A stretch of 17,393 bases of DNA, from the NCBI GenBank assembly GCA_947625995.1, contig CANQQN010000012.1:1-17393 (forward strand), in the 5' to 3' direction. Source of the DNA: an uncultured Lachnospiraceae bacterium. Lineage in GTDB: Bacteria; Bacillota; Clostridia; Lachnospirales; Lachnospiraceae. Below are positions 7,701 to 16,296 of the stretch, piece after piece. Numbering within the stretch: position 1 is the stretch's first letter; each line of letters begins with the position of its first letter. A program made the translations under genes and the position numbers. Below the pieces are notes generated by a model, which saw only the letters and a list, made by a program, of their open reading frames with translations, was not told the origin of the DNA and made no database searches.

Positions 7701-10700
7701 TTGCGTAAGTATTCCTGTAAGCAAGGATAGCGCTGTAGATAATGGAATAGGTTCCGTCGCTGTTTTTGCGCAGTACATAACCGGTATTCAGGGCAACCTT
7801 ACCGTCCTTCTTCACAAACACCGGCCTGCCGCCCGATTCTGTCACCGTCACCGCCGTATCAACCAGTTGCTTGGGATCTCCGGTATTTGCAATATAGTCC
7901 AACAGTTCTTCTTCCGTGAGGCTCTCCTTGGAGGTGCTTCCGGAGGGAATCATCACCTTATGTCCATACTGACATACCTTTGACTGCCCTTGCCAAGGGT
8001 AGACCCGCAGGGTGATATTGCCGTAATCCACCAGATCCTCCGGCAGTCCATTCAAGGACACATCTATACCGCTCGCACTGTAGTACGCCACATGGCTGTT
8101 ATTATAGGCCAGCGCCACCGGAAGCGTTATGGACTTGCCGGAACTGTCGAGCCCGATTTTATAGTCGTCCACTACCAGTTCCGCATCCATGTAAAGATCC
8201 GTGTTGATGTTTTCGTCCTCTTCGCCCGTTTTGTTTTTACCGTCTTTCCTGCTTTCACCTTGAACTTTGTGCTTCTGCGTATGGCCTTTATCATATTCCA
8301 TATGGAACGTATTTGAAAGATCCGCAAAATCACTGCCTGTAAAATCCTTAAAGTCGGTAGCTACCAGCGGATAATCATGCATGCTTCGACCGTCATACAG
8401 CGTCACCGTATAAGACGCAGACGGTGAATCTACATAGCCGCTGCCTGTTTTTGCTCTTGCCACGTAGGTCAATACCCGGCTCATCCAGTTGCGGAAAGAA
8501 AACGATTCGGATATGCCATCTTCGGCGTTAAATGTGACCGTCTGGCTATTACTTTCATTTGCTATGCCGTTAGGACCGGGCAGACCGTTGATCTCAATCT
8601 CTGCTTCCGTTCCTTTGAACTCCGATGCGTTTTCCAGCACCGCCACAAACTGATAAACCTTCTCCTCAAGATTCCCCTCTTCATTCGGCTCATCCGTCAC
8701 TTCCGGCTCTCCCATCTTAGGCGGTTCTACTGTAGGAGGCGCGTCGTCTTCCACTGGCACCAATTCCAGATGGATCTTCGGCGTAGGAAGGGTTTCTTTC
8801 TTATCGCTTTCTGCCTTCCCCCACTCTGATGTACAGTTTTCTTTTTCTTTCCAATCAAGATCACCTTCCGTAAGGCCCTCATTTCTCTCGGGTCCATACA
8901 GAGTTCTCCATTCCTCTGAGTAATCTGACGGTACTACATAGTCTTCGCCGATTGAACGAACATACACTGCAATATAATCACCTTTGATATCTAAGTCGGA
9001 CAGCATATATTGCTGGATTCCATGATCTATGGTTAACACAGACGACCATTGCACATCTGTTTCTTCTTTCGATGCAGGATCAACAGTATACGTTTTATAA
9101 ATCAACTGATCCGCTTTATATTCATCTGCATCATGGTCCCATGTGATCAGGAACTGTCCGCCGACATTTTTGACCTCTAAGTTTTTGATCGAGGCGGTAT
9201 CCACTTTGCCTTTTGTCTTTTCATCATAATATTCTTCTATATTGATATCAATATCAAGATATCGCTTCTGTCTTCCCGTTGCCCTTTGGTCCCTTTTGTC
9301 ATAAGCTCTCCAGTCGTACTGACTATCAAAATCTTTTGCATAATCACTAGAAGAAGGTTCCCATGTCAGGTTCTTGGCAATTGTAGTTGATGAGATTTTT
9401 TTGTCAATATGCAATTCATTAGTTCCAGAAGTAGTTGGTACCTCACTATTTTTGAAATAATAAAGCTTGTTCCCATTCTCTGCTTTTTTGTCTTTTTGAT
9501 TTTTAATATCGTCTTGAGAAGAATACATGTGTCTTTTGACTGCATTATCTGTTTGACAATATGCATAGTAAAAATAGTTGTCTCCTGACCATTCAAGCAC
9601 TTCACTTGATGTATCTGGCGATATGCCGGTATAGTTTGCGAAGCTAAAGCAATCTCCTATGGTAACCAGTGATTTCCCCTTATTCCCAAAAATACCTTTG
9701 TTAGCAAATTCTAAAATTACATCCTCATCATCATCTTCTTTATTCTTATATTCGCCTTTGAAGTTTCCGTAATTCCTACACCTGTCAATGGTCACCTTCG
9801 CATTGCCATTGGTGGACATGATGCCGCCCAATTTTCCTTTATTATCAGTAGTTGTTTTTTTGATCGCGCCTGTGTTGACGCAATCTGTGATCGCAATATT
9901 CACATAGGAGTCGTTTCCAGCGTAGCCCACAATACCGCCGAGATTTTGAGCGCCCTCGATATTTCCATGATTCTCACAGGAAACAAATGCGGCATAGTTT
10001 ACGCCGCCCTCATCATCGTTTGAGAAGAAGTTGGCCACGATACCTCCAGCGCCTTTACTTTTTCCTTTCGAGTTGTCGCTTATGATCTTCCCGTAATTCT
10101 TACATTCAACAAACGAAGGGCATTTGAACTTCAGACGGCCCACAGCGCCGCCGGCAATGGTGCCTTGGATCACGCCGAAATTGATGAATTTCTTGATCAC
10201 CATACCGTTCTTTGCATTATTCTCCATACGGCCAATCAAGCCGCCAACCGCGATATTATCGGATGTTGCTTCATTTGATTTCACGTTCGCACAGTTTACA
10301 CAGTCCTCAATATCTTCTCCCGAACTGCTGTAACCGATAATACCGCCTGTACCGGTGCTGATAATATAGGATCTCGCAATCACCTCCCAGTCGCTGCCTG
10401 TGGTACATTCCTTGACCAACGTACCCACGTCCATATTGCCAACGATACCACCGGTGTCTCCGATATAGTTTTGAATCGTTACAATTGTATCCAGTCCGCC
10501 AGCGATCTGCGTCGGCGTGGCAGGAGCATTCTGGTCGTTATCATTATTTATATCATACTTGGGACCGCAGGAAACTATTGACGCCCCTTGGATGGCTCTG
10601 CCCACGATGCCGCCCAAATAACCGCCATATACATCGCTCTTTCCGGCTTCGATCACCGTTTTGTCCGGCATTAAATCACCTGTAGCAGGGTCATAACTGC

Positions 10701-13700
10701 GGCCTATATTGCATTCACTAATACTGGAATCTCCCATGGCCTGGGAAACGAGTCCCGCAATACCGCCCATCGCAACCATATTATCGGAAGTGCCGTTGGC
10801 GGTCAGATCGCCACTGTAAGTACAATTGGATATATTACATGTTAGGGCATAGCCGACCACGCCGCCTACGCCGGTATTTCCATCCGTGCTTCCCATATCC
10901 CCGGCAACATTTGCAGATACATGACAATTCTTGACAAAAACATTTTGTATCCGGCCCGCGATCCCGCCGATGTTAGCAAAGGAAGTATTCTTCGGCGTCC
11001 CGTCAAAACCAACAACAGCGTCGTTTCCAGAACTTGTTCCGCCTGTCACCGTCACGTTTTCTATATTGGAGCCATTGTTTGCAAAGCCCACAGCGCCGCC
11101 TATTCCTGAATCTTCACCGGATATAACGCTTCTAACCTTCACATCCGCTACTTTGCTTTCATAAACTCTACCACCATTTGTACACATTCCGACAACACCG
11201 CCTGCATAACCAAATCCATCTGCCGGTCTTGCATTTATACTGTCGGAGGTATTATATACCTCAACGTCGGATACTGTATTCTTATACAGAAGCGCATTGT
11301 TTTCATTTTTCCCCGCAATGCCACCGGACGTATACTTTCCGGTGACGCGCGGAGCCGACGCGGCCGCTACGCTGTCTTTTTCAGCGTTACAATTTTGAAC
11401 ACTAGATCCTATGACATTCCCCACAATGCCGCCCGCTAAGCATTCCGGCGCAGAAATAGATCCCGTATTCGTACAGCTATCAATATAAGTACCTTTACTG
11501 TAAGCTACAATACCGCCGGCACCGAGAGTAAAATCTACACTGGAACTGGAACCGTCGATTTCATAAGAAACAGCAGTCACCGGCTGCTTGTTTTCACAAG
11601 CTGTAATATAAGCATCATTGCTGTAGGCTGTAATACCGCCGGCACCGCCTTTCTCCGCTGTAACTGTTGCATTGTTGACCCAATTATATAACATAGCATG
11701 TTCTTTGCTTGTAGCTGACGGTGGAGTTGACCCTGAAGTGTATGTATATACGTCTATCTCCGGCGCACCGGATACCGCCTCGGATCTATTATTGTAACCT
11801 ACAACACCTCCTGCATATTTTGCCGCACTGACACTACCGGAAACTGTGACTTTTTCAGTCGTAGGGCATTGCATTTTTCCTGTTGTGCCAGCAGAACCAG
11901 AACCATTATAAGAACCGTTAATCCCGGCAATGCCGCCCGCATTTTTTGAGGCGGCAGAAACTTGAACCTCTACCTCCGCCTCTTTTGTGAACTTAATAAG
12001 GCCGTTATTTTGGCCTACCGCGCCGCCGGCATTGCTTGCTGTTTTCGTTCCGTTTTTTGCATCAACAGCACCACCCTGCAGAGCCGGGTCCTCGACGGTG
12101 CCAAAGTTATCTGCCACCAGACCGCCCACGCAGTCGCTTCCTGTCACCGTCACGCCTGACGGAAGAATACAACGTAAAATTTCCGCATCCTCTTTATTCA
12201 AACCGGCGATACCGCCTACGTTTGACTGGGAAGACATACCAATGGTGGAAACGGTACATTCCTCGATATGTCCCTCATTCACTTCGCAGATCGCGCCCAG
12301 ATAACTGCCGCCACGGTTACTAACGGCTCCTTCGCCCTGACTCTGGCACTTAACCACCTGCGTATTCTTCGTTACCTTTCCCATAATACCGCCGCTATAG
12401 GAATACTGCTTTGACCCGTCATACGAATTATCATTATAATATGTGTCAAAAACAGATACGTTTGTGCCATTGGCGCTATTATGGGATACATAATGTTTGG
12501 CATTTACAGGGGTTTTATTGATAATATTCTGTATTGTCAGATAAGTATTTCCCGCATTATATCCCACAACGCCGCCTGCATAGATCTGTTCACAGGACAA
12601 GCTATTCAGATAACATGGTGTTGTATCCAATCCTCCCACGATGTACAATTGTTCATTACTCTTTAGGCTTTTACTACTCAGTTCTTCTTCCTGCTCGTCA
12701 AAAACTTGAAATGTCCCTACAGCGCCATCCGTAATACTGCTGCCGGTCACCCAAGTTCCTGTTCTTGTTCCTGTTTCTTCACTCCAAGCATTTTTCTGTT
12801 CTGTTTTAAGAGCCTCTGCATAGTCTTTTACTGTTTGGGCGTAATCTGTCCCAGCAACCTTCCCGTCTATCAGAGTATTATATCCGATATGTCCTCCTGC
12901 AAACGCTTGCGCCATAATATTTCCAAGGTAGTTATCCACTCGGTACCGGATATATTTATCGCCATTTACAGGCACTACATTTCCGCCCAGTACACCACCC
13001 ACATAAAAGGTGCCGCTGACCTCATTGGGATCCGACTCCACAGGGTTATTCACTGCGGCATTTTCGTCGTCCTCAAATATCTCTTCGGACGCGTTCAGGC
13101 CAATAAGACCCCCTACAAAGGAGCCTGTTCCTCTGATAAAGCCGCCGTCCAGATCATAACCTTTCAGTTCGGCGCCCACGTCATTGTAGCCGATGACGCC
13201 GCCCAGATAAGAGTCACCTGTAAGGAAGCTGGTAACTTCCTGCCGCGTAGTACCTGTCACGATGACGTCGCCGCTGTTGTAGCCAGCGATGCCGCCTACA
13301 TAATTGCCCTTTTGCAGTAGGGGAACCCCCGCCATCATCTTGGCCGTGTTGCTGGCCGACACATTTCCGGCGCAATCTTCCACTTGACCGGCGTTATAGC
13401 CGGTGATGCCCCCTGCGTAGCTGTTCACCGCGGCAACCATGCCCTCATTGGTCCAATTCTGGATCAGTATATTTGACCTATTACTAGGATCATTCTCCGG
13501 AAGAGTCACATGGTCGTCCCCATCTTCTGTCGAAGACATAGACGCGTTAGCGCCGCAGATGCCGCCTACATACTCATAACCCACCACGTTGGTGCTGTTT
13601 ACGTTCGCGTTGCCTGACAGTTCATTCTTTACTGTGCCCTGCACGTTGTACCCCACAATGCCGCCCACATACTTATAGCCAAAGAGGTATCCTTTCTCCT

Positions 13701-16197
13701 TGCCTCCGGCATTTTTGGAGTGACAGCCCGTAATAACGCCGCCATCATTAAAGCCCACGATACCGCCAACATAGACGCCATTTAATTTCTCTGTGACACC
13801 TTCAGCAGTCGCATCAAAGATTGTTTTGCCTTCGCTCTCTGTGTAACGTGGGGAACCGATACAATCTTTAATGGTCACATTAGCATGTGTACCCGTCTTG
13901 TTCTCCACAGTGCCCACGATACCACCGATGCACTGCACCTTTGCCCGCTCGGCCTTATTTATGGAAGTGGGATCTGCAGGCGCCGCCGCCTGTATCGCTC
14001 CATAATTTTCACAGTTCTCGATCGTAACCTTCTTATCAGAAACTATCGCATCCAGCGTTATGTTTCCGACAATACCGCCTATATTCTTCTCTGCACCAAT
14101 GACATCCCCGTAATTTTTCAGGTTTTTATAGTCTCTCTCATCTGTACCGGTCTTCACCTTATGTAAGCCGGTGATACCGCCCACATTGGCGCTGCCGGTA
14201 ATTTTGCTTTTCGTGTTGGTGCGCAGGTCGCTGGCCGTGCCCACGGTCAGACCTTCCAGATCCCCTTCATTGACACCGCAGAAAGCCCCTGCTGCAGTCT
14301 CCTCAGTGAGATCCTCCAGTCCCGCTACCGTTATTTTTTTCAGGTTTACATTCTTAATAGTGCCTTTGTTCACAGCGAACAGGCCCACCGGCCCATTTTT
14401 TTCAAAGTCATCAAGCTTATACCCGGGGCCGGGAGAAAGCGGCGTCCGCGTAGCGTAAAGCTGGAGCTTGACGTTGTCCTCTCCGTTTATGATCAGGCCG
14501 CTGATATCCTCCGGAGCCGTGGAGATACTTGTGAACGTTGCTTTTTCACCCAACTGCCAGATAGACGGGAACGGCACATCCAAGGCTGCCCCAGTTATAC
14601 CCTCATTAACCGCTTTTTCATCTGAGGCGGTAAGCGCCCCGATCAGTGAACCGGAGGCTGCTCTTGAACGCGGTGTGATCTCACTTGTATAATACAAGTT
14701 GCCACCTGCCGTGAACTGTGCCCAGTCCACATCCTTCACCAGCTGGTAGGTGCGCGTGTTTCCCTCTTTGCCCGGAATATTTTCCAGATAACGGACGTTG
14801 TAAAGATGCCGTCCATTGGAGATGGTATAGGTATCTGGCGTTTTCGCAAGGTTCTCATTGGCAAAATAAGCGCTGCTGCTGTTGCTCTGCTTTGCGGAGG
14901 TCGTCTTATAAACACTGCCTGTGCCCTGCACCGTACAGTAGATCTCTTCCGCGGAAATTCCCAAACGACTAAAGCTGTAAGTGTTTTTATATGCATTAAA
15001 CAACTCTTCGGTACTTGCGGGGACGGTGCTGCCTGTCAGTTCATCATAGATCGCATAGTACCGCGCTTCCGTAGCGGACAGATCCGCCGCATCCAGCAAA
15101 AGCCTGATGTTGCTGAAGCCTTCCCGGTCCACAATAAACGGAAACGTCTGCTCCACCGGAGAGCCTAGCGGGTCTCCATTGGCATCAGTATATCTGCGAG
15201 TCACACATTCCACCTTGCCGTGGAAAGGATCGTCAAGATTTGCTGTGGCAGGGGTTGCTCCTGCCGGGAGCAGCTTGGAACCGTCCAGTTCGATCTCCAT
15301 GCATTTTTCGTTGGTGGCGCTGTTGTAGATCACGATCGTATAGGTCATCTGGGTAATGGCGCCGTTAGTATCCTTCAGATTAAAAGACAGGTATTGTGTG
15401 TTTGAATTGGTCAGATGCGTATTATTGATCGCCAGCTTTTCTCTGTTCGTACCGATGATCTTGGAAAGGGTGTCCACGCCGTAGTAGCCCACCATACGGT
15501 CCTTGCGGTAATCGCCCCGACGGTCGTCAATGCTCACTTGCCCGTCTTCTCTTTTTTGATTGGCTTTATATGTAAAGGGAATATTTTCATCGGCTTTATA
15601 ATCAGAATAAAGCACAGAGTACACCTGTCCTTCTTCAGGCGTAAACTCCATGCAGATCGTGGCGCTCAAAATAGACGGATCATACAGGTAAGGGGTCAGC
15701 ACGTCATACATCATGCTTACTTCCGGCTTATCCTTTTTAAAATCTTCCGGATCGCTCACATATGCAGCGTAATCATCCGCCGTGCCCATGACATAACACA
15801 CCGTGCCGATGTATTTATTCTTGGCGGAGGGCGCCTTGTCCTTACTTGCCGGCCACAGATCTTCCTTGTTCACCGGATTTCCTTTACTGTCAATGATGGT
15901 TTCCTCAGTAAAATCAAGGATATTTTTGTAGACCTTATCGTTATCAGCCATGGGCCCCTGAACGATATCTTCCAGCCTCCCATGGGCGCTATACTCCGTC
16001 ATCTGATTCTGGGCTGCCAGATACAGCGTCTGCGCGTTTTCGTTCTGCTTCTTGAAATCCGCCCAGTCGATCCACCTGCCGATGCTGAATGCAAGAATGC
16101 CGCTAAGGATCAGCACTATACAGATCACCACGATCATTTCCGTCATGGTGAAGCCCATATTCTTCTTTTGTCTCAGTTTCTCCAAAGAATTTTTCAT
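4702..16197 (-). CDS. Giant modular type IV prepilin with GLUG-repeat and FnIII-like passenger
   Basis: This is a 3831-residue (about 420 kDa) probable pilus-borne surface adhesin. Residues 1-15 form a basic prepilin leader ending in Gly; the mature end FTMTE has the conserved Glu at +5 and runs into a hydrophobic helix (to about residue 40), then the usual polar spine. A head region follows to about 450. From about 453 (DTYTISNGRHLYNV) a beta-solenoid-like region starts, with about 36 GG[IV]xG motifs (GLUG type, e.g. VGGIVGYN) from about 669 to 2125. The remaining ~1500 residues hold a FnIII-like stretch (about 2330-2425), an acidic Pro-rich linker (about 2480-2515) and further beta-rich, FnIII-like segments (about 2875-3115). 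There is no LPXTG, no C-terminal membrane helix and no HExxH protease motif, so the pilin helix is the only visible anchor. The ATG gives a normal leader length; an in-frame TTG at 16266 would add 23 residues. By analogy with modular minor pilins that carry a grafted binding domain, I infer a tip adhesin; the ligand is unknown. Confidence 0.9.
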   Translation of the reverse strand: MKNSLEKLRQKKNMGFTMTEMIVVICIVLILSGILAFSIGRWIDWADFKKQNENAQTLYLAAQNQMTEYSAHGRLEDIVQGPMADNDKVYKNILDFTEETIIDSKGNPVNKEDLWPASKDKAPSAKNKYIGTVCYVMGTADDYAAYVSDPEDFKKDKPEVSMMYDVLTPYLYDPSILSATICMEFTPEEGQVYSVLYSDYKADENIPFTYKANQKREDGQVSIDDRRGDYRKDRMVGYYGVDTLSKIIGTNREKLAINNTHLTNSNTQYLSFNLKDTNGAITQMTYTIVIYNSATNEKCMEIELDGSKLLPAGATPATANLDDPFHGKVECVTRRYTDANGDPLGSPVEQTFPFIVDREGFSNIRLLLDAADLSATEARYYAIYDELTGSTVPASTEELFNAYKNTYSFSRLGISAEEIYCTVQGTGSVYKTTSAKQSNSSSAYFANENLAKTPDTYTISNGRHLYNVRYLENIPGKEGNTRTYQLVKDVDWAQFTAGGNLYYTSEITPRSRAASGSLIGALTASDEKAVNEGITGAALDVPFPSIWQLGEKATFTSISTAPEDISGLIINGEDNVKLQLYATRTPLSPGPGYKLDDFEKNGPVGLFAVNKGTIKNVNLKKITVAGLEDLTEETAAGAFCGVNEGDLEGLTVGTASDLRTNTKSKITGSANVGGITGLHKVKTGTDERDYKNLKNYGDVIGAEKNIGGIVGNITLDAIVSDKKVTIENCENYGAIQAAAPADPTSINKAERAKVQCIGGIVGTVENKTGTHANVTIKDCIGSPRYTESEGKTIFDATAEGVTEKLNGVYVGGIVGFNDGGVITGCHSKNAGGKEKGYLFGYKYVGGIVGYNVQGTVKNELSGNANVNSTNVVGYEYVGGICGANASMSSTEDGDDHVTLPENDPSNRSNILIQNWTNEGMVAAVNSYAGGITGYNAGQVEDCAGNVSASNTAKMMAGVPLLQKGNYVGGIAGYNSGDVIVTGTTRQEVTSFLTGDSYLGGVIGYNDVGAELKGYDLDGGFIRGTGSFVGGLIGLNASEEIFEDDENAAVNNPVESDPNEVSGTFYVGGVLGGNVVPVNGDKYIRYRVDNYLGNIMAQAFAGGHIGYNTLIDGKVAGTDYAQTVKDYAEALKTEQKNAWSEETGTRTGTWVTGSSITDGAVGTFQVFDEQEEELSSKSLKSNEQLYIVGGLDTTPCYLNSLSCEQIYAGGVVGYNAGNTYLTIQNIINKTPVNAKHYVSHNSANGTNVSVFDTYYNDNSYDGSKQYSYSGGIMGKVTKNTQVVKCQSQGEGAVSNRGGSYLGAICEVNEGHIEECTVSTIGMSSQSNVGGIAGLNKEDAEILRCILPSGVTVTGSDCVGGLVADNFGTVEDPALQGGAVDAKNGTKTASNAGGAVGQNNGLIKFTKEAEVEVQVSAASKNAGGIAGINGSYNGSGSAGTTGKMQCPTTEKVTVSGSVSAAKYAGGVVGYNNRSEAVSGAPEIDVYTYTSGSTPPSATSKEHAMLYNWVNNATVTAEKGGAGGITAYSNDAYITACENKQPVTAVSYEIDGSSSSVDFTLGAGGIVAYSKGTYIDSCTNTGSISAPECLAGGIVGNVIGSSVQNCNAEKDSVAAASAPRVTGKYTSGGIAGKNENNALLYKNTVSDVEVYNTSDSINARPADGFGYAGGVVGMCTNGGRVYESKVADVKVRSVISGEDSGIGGAVGFANNGSNIENVTVTGGTSSGNDAVVGFDGTPKNTSFANIGGIAGRIQNVFVKNCHVSANVAGDMGSTDGNTGVGGVVGYALTCNISNCTYSGDLTANGTSDNMVAMGGIAGLVSQAMGDSSISECNIGRSYDPATGDLMPDKTVIEAGKSDVYGGYLGGIVGRAIQGASIVSCGPKYDINNDNDQNAPATPTQIAGGLDTIVTIQNYIGDTGGIVGNMDVGTLVKECTTGSDWEVIARSYIISTGTGGIIGYSSSGEDIEDCVNCANVKSNEATSDNIAVGGLIGRMENNAKNGMVIKKFINFGVIQGTIAGGAVGRLKFKCPSFVECKNYGKIISDNSKGKSKGAGGIVANFFSNDDEGGVNYAAFVSCENHGNIEGAQNLGGIVGYAGNDSYVNIAITDCVNTGAIKKTTTDNKGKLGGIMSTNGNAKVTIDRCRNYGNFKGEYKNKEDDDEDVILEFANKGIFGNKGKSLVTIGDCFSFANYTGISPDTSSEVLEWSGDNYFYYAYCQTDNAVKRHMYSSQDDIKNQKDKKAENGNKLYYFKNSEVPTTSGTNELHIDKKISSTTIAKNLTWEPSSSDYAKDFDSQYDWRAYDKRDQRATGRQKRYLDIDINIEEYYDEKTKGKVDTASIKNLEVKNVGGQFLITWDHDADEYKADQLIYKTYTVDPASKEETDVQWSSVLTIDHGIQQYMLSDLDIKGDYIAVYVRSIGEDYVVPSDYSEEWRTLYGPERNEGLTEGDLDWKEKENCTSEWGKAESDKKETLPTPKIHLELVPVEDDAPPTVEPPKMGEPEVTDEPNEEGNLEEKVYQFVAVLENASEFKGTEAEIEINGLPGPNGIANESNSQTVTFNAEDGISESFSFRNWMSRVLTYVARAKTGSGYVDSPSASYTVTLYDGRSMHDYPLVATDFKDFTGSDFADLSNTFHMEYDKGHTQKHKVQGESRKDGKNKTGEEDENINTDLYMDAELVVDDYKIGLDSSGKSITLPVALAYNNSHVAYYSASGIDVSLNGLPEDLVDYGNITLRVYPWQGQSKVCQYGHKVMIPSGSTSKESLTEEELLDYIANTGDPKQLVDTAVTVTESGGRPVFVKKDGKVALNTGYVLRKNSDGTYSIIYSAILAYRNTYANQIDEKVYAVDHKENTVVSGESGEDGYFEAKIQPKPVILTEGSIFDTDTDTYTFKWDRGTTAFDVEAVYEVRAVDTVTGRVLGSADVNKGKAEAIGGEGNDQYWQCKFQDPDNTWNASNITFIVVRKGEVDTSGKTKAFSSTASEDYKIKKRLSRITAPVVSLSAYNSEAETDKDTLKYYVRWQGITDKDEQDALAGYKVLIETKDGVLISEQEYPNLDEGTVEGVNGGKSYERQIDLNGCTPGSVLHISVQALAKDESDSYIDGPKGEVREMTLPVRQSQPQINKLTSTPVYTTHNSSKWNDATTFMTAEEFAEGLLLQLKGDPVSTDARGSYELAVAVYDKKPTDEQEKDASKVAAGDVPEDPAEGTVYWNTGATKTLIYKEDRELMDGVLTDAEYRLTGLESEDAGKWLKIALRNVADNNISSWWTDEDEGPDPTGTGGSGTVNYCWVQIPRIQLETVSLSQEQTSVFYNPEKNQWSMNALTGHNVEEAVQTTLAFNLVDHADGYRLQIVGRSKDLLLGSTAYDTTEAGWLYLEPVEIKDDAGNVTGFEKDKYNVFAATTQDGSKKSEPGSGADTVPKCKQDPLAVYRGTISKGTAEESGMLQLPFTYKVLRYDGDTTGFETVSVLVWEDDTIRFILPGAETVKGSGGKEYALAKNSNVEQVSFQPVILTDEQLLRYENGGIVNWYATLEGSTGKYAYHTKMLDDYGDAPSSLIVNVGVSGHKELAYDVTTTAASQDQNRQIYRVTVRETTDVSKDDNILDRRYLSACTGKSDPTSILLPLSSEIYRAYSGKYIQFECAVIASDGNIGQWSAATTPPGELLTLAGTPVKDMNPTESTLAGVLSKNEGTSSSGTNQTVKANIYKWEHKAADTGRINGYTVQIGTKDPVMKWVLNLNDDGNWCYVDEESKQIPLNDSSLNIPMTSGVFVTPAGSASTETYDLAVNATLTMTSDQTTGNVIFTLTVPVETQLSVPAISTDPLTFAFDTQVKVDGWKYYP
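9800..14195 (-). repeat. Array of about 36 diverged GLUG-type repeats inside the giant pilin
   Basis: The encoded protein repeats the pattern [VA]GG[IV][VAT]G followed by N/Y and then xxC.N.G.I, on average every ~40 residues. Examples are YVGGIVGYN, YVGGIAGYNSG, SCTNTGSI, ECKNYGKI and DCVNTGAI. On the plus strand this shows as recurrent 'ataccgcc' and 'atgccgcc' words. The copies differ widely at the DNA level, so this is an old array rather than a recent expansion. GLUG repeats are known from large bacterial surface proteins, including the non-catalytic part of M26 IgA proteases; a stacked beta-solenoid fold is inferred. Confidence 0.85.
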
Positions 16198-16296
16198 GCT
16201 GTTCACACTCACTTCTAAATTCAGATTAACCTGTACGCGCCTCTTGCCAAGGCGTCTCTCCCTCAAAAAACCGTTTTCCCTTTAGACTACTTTGCT
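16198..16296 (-). other. 99-base leader between pilT and the giant pilin gene
   Basis: This is the longest non-coding gap in the window. It holds a good Shine-Dalgarno-like GAGGGAGAG (16256-16264) that lies too far from the ATG at 16197 to serve it, and a small stem-loop (CGCCT/AGGCG, 16238-16254, 7-base loop). Close to the ATG only a weak GTGAG (16208-16212) is seen. No clear promoter, U-tailed terminator or riboswitch core was recognised. The gap suggests co-transcription with pilT and possibly inefficient or structured translation initiation. Confidence 0.4.

Noticed and set aside
9800..14195. CRISPR-like or DNA-level direct repeats from recurring 'ataccgcc' words
   Set aside because: The words sit in frame within coding sequence, spacing is irregular and flanking bases differ; they reflect the GG[IV] codons of the protein repeats.
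4702..16197. M26 IgA1 protease, suggested by the GLUG repeats
   Set aside because: No HExxH zinc-protease motif could be found in the protein, and the N-terminus is a pilin rather than a signal peptide; GLUG repeats occur in non-protease surface proteins.
15415..16218. Plus-strand open frame of 267 codons opposite the giant pilin head
   Set aside because: It is antisense to the pilin N-terminus, with no good start context and no family resemblance.
16198..16266. TTG start at 16266 for the giant pilin
   Set aside because: It would give a 38-residue leader; the ATG at 16197 gives a normal 15-residue prepilin leader. It is not fully excluded, because the ATG has a weak ribosome binding site.
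16198..16296. Cyclic di-GMP (GEMM) riboswitch before the giant pilin gene
   Set aside because: Such riboswitches precede some clostridial pilus genes, so I looked. The 99-base gap lacks the conserved GEMM core and tetraloop pattern, and holds only a small stem-loop.
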